Assembly: GCF_964237555.1 (NCBI RefSeq)
Contig: NC_091437.1
Coordinates: 84,680,238 to 84,744,237, forward strand
DNA from: Oryctolagus cuniculus
Taxonomy: Eukaryota; Chordata; Mammalia; Lagomorpha; Leporidae
Length of the DNA stretch: 64,000 bases
Reading direction: 5' to 3'
Within the stretch, counting starts at the first letter, position 1; the number at the start of each line of letters is the position of its first letter. Below, piece after piece: positions 32,527 through 43,869 of this stretch. The position numbers and the translations under genes are program-made. The notes beneath the pieces were generated by a model. It made no database searches. It worked only from the letters and a program-made list of their open reading frames with translations, and was not told the origin of the DNA.

Positions 32527-32798
32527 CCTTTGATTCTGGCATCCCATTTGGGCACAGGTTCAAGTCCTGACTGCCCCACTTCCAATCCAGGTTCCTGCTA
32601 ATGTCCTGGAAAAAGGAGTAGAAGAATGCCCAACTACGTGGGGCCCCTGCCACCCATGTGGGAGATTAGGAGATATCTTCTGGCTTTGACCTGGCCCAAC
32701 CCAACCATTATACCCATCTGGGGAGTGAACCAGAGGATGGGAGATCTCTCTCTCTCTTTCTCTCTTTCTCTACCTCTTCCTCTGAAACCTTGACTTTC

Positions 32799-32829
<31 letters not shown>

Positions 32830-32845
32830 CTTTTTAAAAAGAAGA
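32527..32845 (+). mobile_element. CSINE, older type
   Basis: 'tttgattctggcatcccatttggg' to the (AAAT)n tail at 32799-32828. Contains a (CT)n block at 32746-32770. Confidence 0.85.
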
Positions 32846-32919
32846 TTCTAATAATCAAAAGATAAGCTCCAGAGCATTCACTAATTAAAATTAAATAATT
32901 TTAGTTAAAAATAAAAGAG

Positions 32920-34092
32920 CAGCCCTTGTACTGACTGTTGATGTACAATTTAATACTTTATCCCTTTTAGTATTTTTTTTTTTGTTCTACTTAATACTAT
33001 TGGTTGAACTCTGTAATTAACACACAATTATCCTTAGGTGTTTAAATTTAACTGAAAAGTGATCCCTGTTAAATGTAAGAGTGGGAATAAGTGAGGGAAG
33101 AGATGTACAATTTGGGACATGCTCAATCAGACTTACCCCTAATGGTGGAGTTAGAAATGTGCCAGGGGATTCCAATTCAATCCCATCAAGGTGGCATGTA
33201 CCAATGCCATCTCACTAGTCCAAGTGATCAATTTCAGTTCACAATTGATCATACAGATAGGTCGAAGAGTCAAAGGGATCACATAAATAAGACTAGTGTC
33301 TGCTAACACTGACTGATAGAATAAAAAAGGGAGAGAACGATCCAACAAGGGAAGCAAGATACATAGGAGATTCATAGAATGGCAGATGTCCTAAACAGCA
33401 CTCTGGCCTCAGAATCAGCCCTTAAGGCACTTGGATCTGCTGAAGAGCCCATGAGAATATTTTAGGCATGGAAAGCCAAGACACTCTGGCAAACAAACAA
33501 ACAAAAACAATACAAAACAAACAAACAAACAAAAACCTAAATGAAGATCTCTGTGAGTGAGATCCCAGTGGAAAGAATGGGCCATCAAAGAAGGAGGTAC
33601 CTTTCTCTGAAGGGAGGAGAGAGCTTCTACTTTGACTATGACCTGTAGGATCTCTGTCCTTAATATGTTGTTCCATAGCCTTGGCAGCTCATGACAAGAG
33701 CCTAGGATGATTACTGATGCCATAAACAAGAGTGTCAATTTGTTAAGTCAACAACAGGAGTCACTGTGCACTTACTCCTCATGTAGGATCTTTGTCCTTA
33801 GTGTGCTGTACATTGAGATTTAATGCTATAACTAGTACTCAAACAGTATTTTTCACTTTATGTTTCTGTGTGGGAGCAAACTATTGAAATCTTTACTTAA
33901 TGTATGCTAAACTGATCTTTTGTATATAAAGAGAATCGAAAATGAATCTTGATGTGAATGGAAGGGGAGAGGGAGTGGGAAAGGGGAGGGTTGCGGGTGG
34001 GAGGGACGTTATGGGGGGGAAGCCATTGTAATCCATAAGCTGTACTTTGGAAATTTATATTCATTAAATAAAAGTAAAAAAAAAAAGAAAAA
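32920..34092 (+). mobile_element. Young rabbit L1, ORF2 end and 3' UTR
   Basis: Begins near 'gcccttgtactgactgttgatgtac'. Includes a (CAAA)n run at 33490-33535, the G-rich block at 33959-34019, 'ccattgtaatccataagctgtactttgg' and a poly(A) tail. About 1.0 kb of it is closely similar to 45279-46346, so both belong to a recently active subfamily. 5'-truncated. Confidence 0.85.
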
Positions 34093-34233
34093 AAAACAAT
34101 GTGAATTAATGCTATAACTAGTACTGAAACAATATTTTACACTTTATGTTCTGTGTGGGTGCAAACTGATGAAATCTTTACTTAATATATACTAAATTGA
34201 TCTTCTGTTTATAAAGAGAATTGAAAATGAATC

Positions 34234-34637
34234 TTGGCCGGTGCCGTGGCTCACTAGGCTAATCCTCCGCCTTGTGGCACTGGCATACCGGGTTCTAGTG
34301 CCGGTTGGGGCGCCAGAATCTGTCCTCGTTGTCCCTCTTCCAGGCCAGCTCTCTACTATGGCCAGGGAGTGCAGTGGAGGATGGCTCAAGTCCTTGGGCC
34401 CTGCACCCCATGGGAGACCAGGATAAGTACCTGGCTCCTGCCATCGGATCAGCGTTCTGGGCCGGCTGCAGTGCGCCGGCCACGGCGGCCATTGGAGGGT
34501 GAACCAATGGCAAAAGGAAGACCTTTCTCTCTGTCTCTCTCTCACTGTCCACTCTGCCTGTCAAAAGAAAAGAAAAGAAAAGAAAAGAAAAGAAAAGAAA
34601 AGAAAAGAAAAGAAAAGAAAAGAAAAGAAAAGAAAAG
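34234..34637 (+). mobile_element. Young CSINE inserted in an L1 3' UTR
   Basis: Plus strand, GC-rich, from 'ggccggtgccgtggctcactagg' to 'cactctgcctgtcaaaag'. The tail has become (AAAAG)n. GAATCTTG is present on both sides as target duplication. Including the tail it is about 400 bp. Confidence 0.93.
34563..34637 (+). repeat. (AAAAG)n microsatellite
   Basis: About 14-15 uninterrupted units grown out of the A-rich tail of the CSINE. Likely length-variable. Confidence 0.95.
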
Positions 34638-34829
34638 GAATCTTGAGGTGAATGGAATGGGAGAGGGAGAGGGAGATGGGAGGTTTGCGGGTGGGCGGGA
34701 AGTTATGGGGGGAAAAGCCATTGTAATCCATAAATTGTACTTTGGAAATTTATATTTACTAAATAAAATTTTTTAAAAATAAAAGAACATTTTCTAAGGA
34801 ATTAAAATGTTATAGTAGACAGTGTTAAC

Positions 34830-35720
34830 TGAGTACCAATAATTCAATATATAGGGAATTATGGAGGAGCAAAACAGACCTATGACATATAGACTAGAAA
34901 GTACAATGATGCATGTAATTTCAATGGTATTTATTAATGACATTAACTATGAATGGATTAAATGGCCTGATCAAAGGTTGAAGATTGTCAGGTTGGATAT
35001 AATAAAAAAGATGCAACTATATCCTGTCTATGGGTAACATACTTAAGATTAGGTTGAAAGTAAAGGCATGGCAAAAAAAAAAAAAAAAAAAAAAAAAAAA
35101 GCCAAAAAAAAACCAGCCAATACCCTGTACTCTACTATCACCAGAGAGCTGTATTGTCTAAATTATATTAGAAAATAAAATAATATAGATCTTAAAATAT
35201 AAATGCTTCAGGAGATGAAGGTAACATAGAATGATCAAAGAGTCAATGCAAGTATTAGGAAAGGCCACATTCTGAGTCATAAAAATATTTCTTAATATAT
35301 TTAAGAAGCTTGAAACAATAGGAATAACATTCTTTGTCCATAAAAGAACTATTCTAGAAATCAAAACAGAAAGATATATGGGAAATATCAAATATTTGGA
35401 AAGTAGCAGCAGGCAAACTAGAAAATATTTTGTAAATTTAAAAAAAATATCCTCGTGTATGTTAGGTGCATTAAAGCACAGATAGAGGGAAATCTATAAC
35501 ATAAAGTTTCCATATTAGTAAGGAAAAGAGATACAAACAACCAACCAAGCTTGTATCTTAAAAAGACAATAATATCAAGAACAAGTAGAAGCTACAGTAG
35601 AAGAATTCCAACAATACAGATAAAATTGCCAATCAGTAAAGCAGAAACCAGAAAAGCAACAGCATTTGAATTTTTGGCCAAAGTTAGTGCACAGATAAAT
35701 CACACAAGATTCTCCTCACT
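34830..35720 (+). mobile_element. Ancient L1 ORF2 fragment
   Basis: 'atgaatggattaaatggcctgatcaaaggttgaagattgtc' and 'ctaagattaggttgaaagtaaaggcatgg' (endonuclease end) run to 'aattgccaatcagtaaagcagaaaccag'. A 28-A run at 35073-35100 may mark a small insertion. Confidence 0.7.
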
Positions 35721-36035
35721 TTTAAAAATATTTATTTACTTTATGTATTTGGAAGGCAAGGTGGGGAGGACAGAGAGAGAGAGAGAGAGGGACATTTTCT
35801 ATTCCCAAATGACCACAACACCTGTGTGGGATAGACTGAAGCCAGAAACTTAGAACTCAATATGGGTCTTCTACATGCATAATAGAGATCCCACTATTTA
35901 AGGCATCACCTTTTTCTATTCTGTAGTGCGCATTAGTGAAAAACTGGAGCCAAGAGCAGAGCCTAGACTTGAAACCATGCAATCTAGTTTTGGATCCGGG
36001 TGTCCCATTTGCACCTAACCACTAGCCAGTTAACT
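35721..36035 (-). mobile_element. CSINE
   Basis: Minus-strand C-repeat from 'aaaaatatttatttactttatg' to 'ctaaccactagccagttaac'. Diverged. Confidence 0.78.
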
Positions 36036-36039
36036 GCCT

Positions 36040-36730
36040 CAGGGCTTCCCTTACTTCTGATGTCTATTGCAAGTTCAAGTTTTCTAGAAGCTCCCTCCAT
36101 TTCCACAATTCATTAGAAAGAGTCAGCAAAAGTTGTCATGGTTGAGGTTTATTACTAGGAAAATATACAAATTAATATGTCAAGAGATATATCACATAGG
36201 ACAGAGTCTGAGGAATATATTAATGCACACACCATCTGTTGTCCATTTCTTGTTGTGTAATAGGCAAGTTACTACTCTGGCTTGGATGGGAGATAACATA
36301 TATGCAGTATGGTAGGTCAGGAAAGTTCACCAAAGCCTTTGGTGTCCAGAAAGTTTATCCAGGCTTAGTTAAATGCTGTCCGTATAGCGTCCTTTGATCC
36401 AAGTTCTCCTGAAGATCAGACTGATGCCTTTAGTTTACTGAGTCTGGATTGTAGACAGATAAAACATAGCCCGTGGCTTCCAGTACAAATCCTATTGTTA
36501 GATTGAGAGTAGCCAAACCCTTCTGCTGAACAAAGTTTTATTAGCCATGACACTCTGAGGACCTAGAGATAATATCTCAGAGAAAATTAATGGGAATAAA
36601 ACCTTAGATCCCTTATAGAAGTAAGGTCATTTTAGGTATCACAAAAAGCATAATAAATAAATTAAGAATATCAGGAATGAGGGAAGGAGATTCACTACAA
36701 ATCTATTGCTGTTTAAATGACAAAAATGTT
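36040..36730. other. No feature seen
   Basis: Unique sequence. No recognisable gene or repeat. Confidence 0.4.
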
Positions 36731-36734
36731 AAAA

Positions 36735-37235
36735 AATCATCCCTTGGTATCCACAGGGGGATCAGTTTCAGGATTCCCTATAGATACAAAATGCATGGAT
36801 GCTCGAGTCCCTTATATACAGTGCATTAGTATTTTCAAGTAACCTATGTACATGCTCCCAAGTATAGCCACATGTCATTAATGACAGAGATGAATTATGA
36901 GAAATGCATCATTAAGTGATTTTGTCATTGTGTGACCACCAAAGAGTGCACTTACACAAATCAAGATGGTGACAAGACCACTAACTGTCATAATCTTACA
37001 GGAACATTGTCATATATGCAGTCCATTACTAACAGAAACATAGTGTATGATTGTATGTTAAATCATCTCTACATCATATACCTTACACAGTGTGTGCTAT
37101 GCAGTTAGCTGTTATACTTCATTGTTTAGGGAATGACAAGAAAAATGTCTGTACATGTTCAGTACAGTGGCAATTTTAAAAAATCCTTTCCATTTGCAGT
37201 TGATTGATTCCAATTGTACTGAAAACAATTTCATG
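36735..37235 (+). mobile_element. Tigger/MER2-like DNA transposon, interrupted
   Basis: 'atcatcccttggtatccacagggggatcag', 'tggatgctcgagtcccttatat', then after the interruption 'tgtttagggaatgacaagaaaaatgtctgtacatgttcagtaca' and 'tttgcagttgattgattcc'. The parts are in family order. Same family as 43870-44790. Confidence 0.65.
36858..37043 (+). mobile_element. Second DNA transposon nested in the first
   Basis: 'cacatgtcattaatgac', 'gagaaatgcatcattaagtgattttgtcattgtgtgaccacc' and 'cataatcttacaggaacattgtcatatatgcagtcc'. Short, internally deleted copy of the family also seen at 5340 and 54655. Family name uncertain. Confidence 0.6.
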
Positions 37236-37239
37236 CCAA

Positions 37240-37660
37240 GAAATGCAACAGTGGATAAATTAGATGAAAACCTATCAAAATATAAGCAAATAAAGAAATA
37301 TGTAACTTTAAGATATATATCTATTAAAAAAATGGATTCTCCTTAACTCAGACTTCCAAAGAAATCTCTAGGTCTGTCTGGCATATATTCAAGGAAAAAA
37401 AATAAACCAATTCTACATAAAATCCTCCAAAAATCAAGAGATAAGGGAATACATCTTAACTCATTTTGATGGTCAGTTTCATCCTGACACCAAAAACCAA
37501 CCAAATGGATTCCATTAAAAGAAAGTAACAAAAAAAAAATGAATTAATAAAATTAAGACAACAATTTCTTCTGGCTTCAAATCATGAACTACTTGGAAGT
37601 TACTACTCTCATTCTGACACCAAGAAACAAGATGAACTAAGTATAAGCTAGCTACTTTTA
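37240..37660. other. No feature seen
   Basis: AT-rich unique sequence. Confidence 0.4.
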
Positions 37661-37662
37661 AA

Positions 37663-37973
37663 AAGAAAAGTTTTATTTACTTGAAAAAGTGACAGAGAGA
37701 AAGGGAGAGACAGAAAAAGAGATCTGCCATCTGCCTCATGCCCACAACATCCAGGGCTGGACCAGCTTGAAGCCAGGAACCCAGAACTCCATCTAGGTCT
37801 CCTATGAGGATGGCAGAACCTCAAATACTTAAACCATTATTTTGCTGCCTTTCCAGGTACGTTAGCTGGAAGTGGAATGGGAAGCAGAGGAACCAAAACT
37901 CAGTGACGCTCTCATATCAGATGCAGCTGTCTCAAGTAGTGGATTAACCCATTGCACGGTAACACTTGCCCCC
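37663..37973 (-). mobile_element. Old CSINE
   Basis: Minus-strand C-repeat from 'agttttatttacttgaaaaagtg' to 'ggattaacccattgcacggtaacacttgcc'. Confidence 0.78.
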
Positions 37974-38099
37974 AGAACCTTTTCCTATCCCCATCAGGGA
38001 AGTGAGGTTATAAGGCAAACCTTAGCCCACAGTTGTGAGTTGCAGGCAAATATAGAGGATAACAGCCAAGATAAACTTGCCTAGAAAAAAGCTGTTGGA

Positions 38100-40060
38100 G
38101 CCATAAAATGGTTGGAACACTTAAATAGTAATTTTGATGAGTCTCCAGAGGTTGAATGTGGAATAACTTGAGATCGAGTGAGTTCTGGGAGACCAGTGTT
38201 AAGATGGCTCCCCACTGCTATGGTTTTTACTTTGATGGTTCCACTAAACTCTCAAGGCAATCTGAAAAATCTCCTTGTGTCTCAGACAAGGGTAAGTGAA
38301 AAGCAAATGCTTTGAAATACACCCCAAGGTTTCTCTCTATAAGTGATTACTGTACCAAGAGAAATAGTTTGACTAGAGACTTACTTCTCTGGAGTAACAG
38401 CGGTTAGTCCATGTTATCCTCCTGTAATCTTCCTGTCTTTCAAAAAGGGAGAACAAAAGCACAAGAAAAACTTCTGAGGGCCACAGCCCAGCAACTCATG
38501 CCCACAAAACCACAGAGATTGAATTTAAGATGACTACATTACACTTATTCTCCCCACACCTTAGTACCACATCAGTAGGGCCCCAGTGCAATAAGAGTAG
38601 ATTATAATGGAAAATGCTGCAAGACATATCCTATTTTAGATGATGTTATTAGAGAGATGCAAAGATAAGAGAGTGGGACAAAATAACAACAGGGAGACTA
38701 GAAGTAACTGAAGGGCCTGTTACCTATAGCTACAGCAAATATCAAACGCATTCCAGCTCTTAGCCAGATTAGCATGAAATTTACATTAAAGACATACTTA
38801 CATTTGTTCCTATTACCTCATGTCCCATTCTAAAAAAGTATAAGGCATGCTGAAAGGCAAGATAAAACACATTTTGAGTAGATGAAGTAAACAATAGAGC
38901 ATTGAAATATTACAGCTATTTTAGAATTATCAGGTAAGAAATCTTTTATCATATTAAATATAGATTCAAATGTTGATGGTTTTAATAGAAAAAGCAGAGA
39001 GTTTTCAAGAACAGTTGAGTAATGAGAGCAGAGTGATGGAAACAATAAGAAAGCATCAAAAGGAAATATTAGAAAGCAAAAGCACTGTAATAGAAATAAA
39101 AAATGCTTTTGATGGGCTTATCAGTATTCTGAAAACAGCCAAGGAAACATCAGTAAGCTTGAGGATATGTCAATAGGAAATCACAAATTTAATACAAAGA
39201 AAAAACAGAAGGAAAAAAGCATGAAAAATATCTAAGTATTAAATGAATTATAAAAGGTATAACACACATACACACAGTATATATATACACATACATTAAG
39301 GAATTCACATATATTATATGAAAAGGAGAAGAAAAAGAGAAAGGAGTAGAATAAATACTTGAAGCGAGAATAGATGAGAATTTTCTAAAATTAACAATAA
39401 ACTTGAAGCCATAAAACCAGAATCTCAATAATATTAACTTTCGGTTAACACCAAAAATGTATTCTTGAAACAAATCTACAAAAACCCCAAAACAAACAGA
39501 AAATAATGGAAGAATTAGATAAAGGAAACATAAGCTATAAAGAAAATATATAAGAAACCTATTGGACACCTCCCCAGACCACATAAGCAAGTAGAGAGTG
39601 CAGTGAATTTTTATAAAAAAGATTTATTTATTTATTTGAAAGGCAGAGTTACAGAGAAAGGGAGTGAGGAGAGAGAGAGAGAGAGAGAGAGAGATCCTCC
39701 ATCTGCTGGCTCACTTCCCAAATGGCCACAATGGTTATGGCTGGGGCTGGGGGGCTAAAGCCAGGAGTCTGAAACTCCATTTGGATCTCTCACATGGATA
39801 CAGAGGCCCAAGAATTTGGATCATCCTCTACTACTTTCCCAGGAACATTAGCAGGCAGTTGGATTGGAAGTGGTGCAGCCATTACTCAAACCAGCACCTG
39901 TTTGGGATGCCAGCATTGCAGGCTGAAACTTACCCTGCTGTACCACAATGCCAGTTTCCTGAATTGAAATATTTAAAGGATGTATTGAAAAAAATGTAGA
40001 ATTGTATGTGAAATGATATCCATTAAATGTGAAGTAATAAATACTTTCAAAAGACAAACA
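38100..40060 (+). mobile_element. Ancient L1 5'/ORF1 relic
   Basis: ORF1-like order at 38960-39200: 'gaaagcatcaaaaggaaatattagaaagcaaaagc', 'aaaaaatgcttttgatgggc', 'agtaagcttgaggatatgtcaatagg'. Upstream 'aagatggctcccc' at 38202 resembles L1 5' sequence. All frames broken. Confidence 0.55.
39612..39957 (-). mobile_element. CSINE
   Basis: Minus-strand C-repeat from 'aaaagatttatttatttatttgaaaggcagag' to 'accctgctgtaccacaatgccag'. (GA)n at 39667-39695. Confidence 0.9.
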
Positions 40061-40066
40061 AAAGGA

Positions 40067-40366
40067 GCCTGGCGCCGTGGCTCACTTGGTTAATTCTCCG
40101 CCTGTGGCACCGGCATCCCATATGGGCACCGGATTCTGTCCCAGTTGCTCCTGTTCAGGTCCAGCTCTCTGCTGCAGCCTGGAAGGACAGTGGAGGATGG
40201 CCCAAGTGCTTGGGCCCCTACACACGAATGGGAGACCGGGAGGAAGCACCTGGCTCCTGGCTTTGGATCTGCGCAGTAGTGGCCATTCGGGGGTGAACCA
40301 ACGGAAGGAAGACCTTTCTCTCTGTCTCTCTTTCTCACTAACTCTGCCTGTCAAATATAAAAAAAG
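40067..40366 (+). mobile_element. Young CSINE
   Basis: Plus strand from 'gcctggcgccgtggctcacttgg' to 'aactctgcctgtcaaatataaaaaaag'. Complete, with 'agacaaa' on both sides. Confidence 0.92.
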
Positions 40367-40404
40367 ACAAAAACAGCAGATAGACTATTAGTAGATCTAT
40401 CCTA

Positions 40405-41139
40405 CATTGCATCTTTTTGGTGGGTAATAAGTCCATTTCTGACATTGTTGCAGATATCTGGTATTGCATACACAATATACATTAACCTGAATTAACCTGA
40501 ACTGCCTTATTAGCTGGACTGTGTCCTCCATCAGTTTCCCTTAGTTTATTTGTAGTTTGGAAAGTTAATCTGACAGAATTCAAGACCCACCTAGTACTCT
40601 CTGCCCACGTCATCTGTCCACTTGACCACCTTTGCCCATGTCATTCTTGCTTAGAAAGTCGACCATCAGTACTTTCCTGCAACAGAGATCAACAATACTT
40701 GATTTGACCCAGCCAACTAGTTGACAAAATGTGTCTCTTGCCATAGCAAATACATGACACACTGCCTTTTGCATTTTGGTAATGATTTTTTGATGTCAGT
40801 GCTAACTCCAATTTGTGGATTGATGTCCCAACTACTCAGCTGTTGGAGTTCGTTACCACTTTCCACTGTGTTATTGATGGAGATCCAGGCAAGGAGCAGT
40901 AATAGGTGGGTATACTGAGAAATACCACATCTTTTGCAAAGGTCTGTATTTCCCTGGACCACAAGTTTGGCCTGATGAATGCCAAGAATGCCTTTGTTCA
41001 CTGGTGTGTGAATGAGGGGACAGAAGAAGGAGAGTTTTCTGAGGCCTGTGAGGGTACTGATGCCTTTGAAAAGGATTGAGAAAATGTTAATATGGATTCT
41101 GTTGAATAAGAGGTTGAGGAAGAAAGAGAGAAATATTAA
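40405..41139 (+). pseudogene. TUBA: Processed alpha-tubulin pseudogene, 5'-truncated
   Basis: The sequence follows the coding strand of alpha-tubulin mRNA without introns from about 40405 to the C-terminal end. Landmarks: 'aactgccttattagctggactgtgtcctccatcag' near 40499-40535, 'gacagaattcaagacccacctagt' near 40571, 'cccagccaactagttgacaaaatgtgt' near 40706, 'ccaatttgtggattgatgtccc' near 40808, then in one frame AFVHWCVNEGTEEGEFSEA from 40990. The acidic C-terminal tail is recognisable up to a terminal stop at 41137-41139 after a tyrosine codon. In-frame stops at 41077-41079 (where a Tyr is expected) and 41107-41109, plus frameshifts upstream, make it dead. The first half of the protein is missing. 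It starts just after a CSINE. Flanking duplications and tail are no longer clear, so it is old. Which alpha-tubulin paralogue was the parent cannot be told by eye. Confidence 0.9.
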
Positions 41140-41415
41140 GTAATTATCCTTTTCTGCTCTACAGTCTTTTCTTCTCCCAGAACTTCAGCTTCAACATCAG
41201 TTGACAGATATTAAAGTTTTCTGGTTACACTGACTATACTCAGTTGTGATCATGTCTTAACGTGACTATACGTACCTGTAAGATTTTCTGATCATGTCGC
41301 AAAATGAATATTTTAATTAAAAAATCAGTAAAAAGTACATACCTGTAGCCAGACGAGCCAACCAATAAACAAGACACAGTTACTAATGTCAAAAATGAAA
41401 TTAATTATTTGGTCA
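41140..41415 (+). other. Possible 3' UTR of the tubulin pseudogene, then unique sequence
   Basis: Continues without a break after the pseudogene stop. An A-rich stretch at 41312-41335 ('aattaaaaaatcagtaaaaag') could be a decayed tail. Confidence 0.35.
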
Positions 41416-41439
41416 TTTAGGGAGAGAACCAGCATATAT

Positions 41440-41515
41440 TAGTTCTCTCTCTCTCTCTCTCCCCCCCCTCCCTCTCTGTTATTCTGCCTTTGAAATAAAT
41501 AAATAAATCTTAAAA
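41440..41515 (+). mobile_element. CSINE 3' end fragment
   Basis: (CT)n/C-run then 'gttattctgcctttgaaataaataaataaatctt', the 3' end of a C-repeat. The body is absent. Confidence 0.7.
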
Positions 41516-41519
41516 GGAG

Positions 41520-43860
41520 TGGTGAGAGACAACGTATGTATAGGTCTTGCTTCCCTTGAAAGGTTATCATATGCCATGCATACAGGAGATCATGTAGCTG
41601 ACCACTTCTTCCTACTTAAGTCCCCAGGCTTGGCAATGATACTTGAATAGGTCACTATGGGATCATTCTTACACTCTCTGGGACTGAATGTGTTTATTCT
41701 CTCCTTTCAGAGCTGAGGTTCTGCAGAGGTTTTTATATGGAGGTATGAATGAATGACCACCCTTAGGCTATGCCCTTGGACAGAAACGGATCAAGGAAGA
41801 TGAACATCTGATTTGTTGAACAACTGAGAGCAGAGAACCAAAGTTATTCTTTGTCAGGACAGAAGGTCAGGAAGCATTAATCCAATAGAAACATGGATTT
41901 TAGTTCAGGAAAGTTAGAAAATTCACCAAATGAAAAAAGTACATCTCTCTAATCTTTACATCCATGTCATTCTCATTTGTTCTAACTCACATTGAGCTAT
42001 CAAATTTTGTGGCATGCTATAAACTTGTTGAGTCATTAGCCTGCCTGGTTAATGGAGGAAAACTAAATTCCTGTTCCTGCATAATGACACTTATTCACTG
42101 TAGACATTTGCATCACTGGGAAACGATAAAACCTCATCCTTCATAATGAAGTTCTGGGCTGACAAAGAGGAAAATATAGTGTTGTGGGACAACTATGAAT
42201 ATAAAACAAGCTTAATAAAGAAATAGTGACAAATTATATTATGTAAAATGTAATGCAATAAAAAATGTTACTAACTCATTGGAAATGTCATAAATAATCT
42301 GAATAGTTTTTGACTGTCAAGGCCTTGAAAAAATATATTCCCTTAAAAATGAGGTACAGAGAGATGTCAATTTAATTGCCATCATATTTTGACAAGCTTG
42401 GAGATTCTTGTATTTGGCTTATTTGCTAAATTTAGATATTTGCTCATGATGAAATGAAGGGAGGAGCACAATTAACCAGTTCTGCCATTTTATTGTCAAA
42501 AGCTGTCAGGATTCTTAAGCTGTAGGATTGCTGTTTTGGTTTTAAAGCAATATATTTGTAAGATGCTGTAATCAGCTTAGACAAATGCATATTTTTGAAG
42601 AAGCAAAAAATCAGATTTCGTATCTGTACTCTGAGAAAAGTTCATTGCAAATTTTTAATATTACTAATGTGAAGTTGGTGCTTCTGGAAAGTCTGTATGC
42701 ACTCCCTTCTAATCCATCTGACTGTGACTCTGGCTTGGAGTTGAAGGGCTTCCAGGCTGAAAGGTAATCATTTTTCTTCTTCATGAGTATTTGCCACAGA
42801 ATTGTCTACTTGTGAAATTTAACAAGTTTCTTTATTCTGATTTTACTCAGAATGGATGTTCTTTCTCAGCCCTTCAGTCATCTTGCCTAGCTTTTTTTTT
42901 TTTTTTCTTTTGATCCTTTCTGGTTTTCATCTTCTATTTTCTGAAGGCCTAGAGGAACAGCTCAGAAGTAGACAGATGGTTTCAACACTGATAATATTTT
43001 GAAAAGCATCTCTGTCTTATACAAAATGTCAAGAAAAGAGATATTTCCTAGCCCCGTCCTGAGCTCTGCACAGATTTCTGCTTGGATCTGCTAAGGGTAG
43101 GCTCCACTCCTACCAAATCAATGCAAAGATGACCATTAAACCTGTCTTTTCATGTTTGTCATAATGCTGAATGTAGAGTGAAGGAGGAAAGACTCACCAT
43201 TCAGCTCATGCTACAGTGTTTTTTTTTTTTCTTCCATGAAATTTCTTTCTTAGTATACTTCATAAGGAAATATTTGACCTATCTACAAGCTGTTTCTTTC
43301 TGGGCATCTGTGATGAAAAATCTGTGAGCACTCCACATCAAGGCTTCCACTGCTTGCACATCACAGCTCCTTTTCCTACTGAGCCTTCTTAGCACTGTCC
43401 ATCATGCAGCACATTGGAGTTAGCACGTATGATGCAACCAACTTGACCCTAGAGATTACATTGTGATGCAAAGTCTAGAATAATATTGAATTCCCTGTGA
43501 AAACTTGGGTTGGCATTAAATGTTTATATCTATTTACATGTCTGTCTGTCTATCTATCTATCTATCTTTTTTTCTGTCTGTCTTTCCACCAACAAATAAG
43601 ATATGAATATACATAATCTAATTGTATATATATATAATATATACACTTCATTTTTTAAATTTCTCTTGAGAGCTGATACATATTTCCCCCCAAATTTAAA
43701 TTTTCTTGTTGAATTTCTCACATTTGTTTTAGTACTACTAAAATGTTTTAGTGTTATACTTCATATTTCCTCATAATTTTCTTGGACTAGTGTCAATGAC
43801 AGCTCAACATTTATGCAACTACTTTCATATACATTCAGATATGATTCTTGGTTAATGTGT
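41520..43860. other. Repeat-poor stretch with microsatellite at its end
   Basis: About 2.3 kb without recognised interspersed repeats. A (TCTG)n/(TCTA)n microsatellite lies at 43539-43567. One exon-like open stretch at 42548-42764 is discussed in findings. Confidence 0.45.
43539..43567 (+). repeat. (TCTG)n(TCTA)n microsatellite
   Basis: About 3 TCTG units followed by about 4 TCTA units, then a T-run and more TCTG. Confidence 0.85.
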
Positions 43861-43869
43861 TATTAAAAA

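Larger units (their letters stand above)
34107..34780 (+). mobile_element. Second L1 3' end, split by a CSINE
   Basis: 'ttaatgctataactagtactg...' repeats the 3' UTR of the neighbour, with more differences. It stops at 34231 at a CSINE and resumes after it with 'gaatcttgaggtgaatgg', ending 'aaataaaattttttaaaaataaaag'. Confidence 0.85.
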
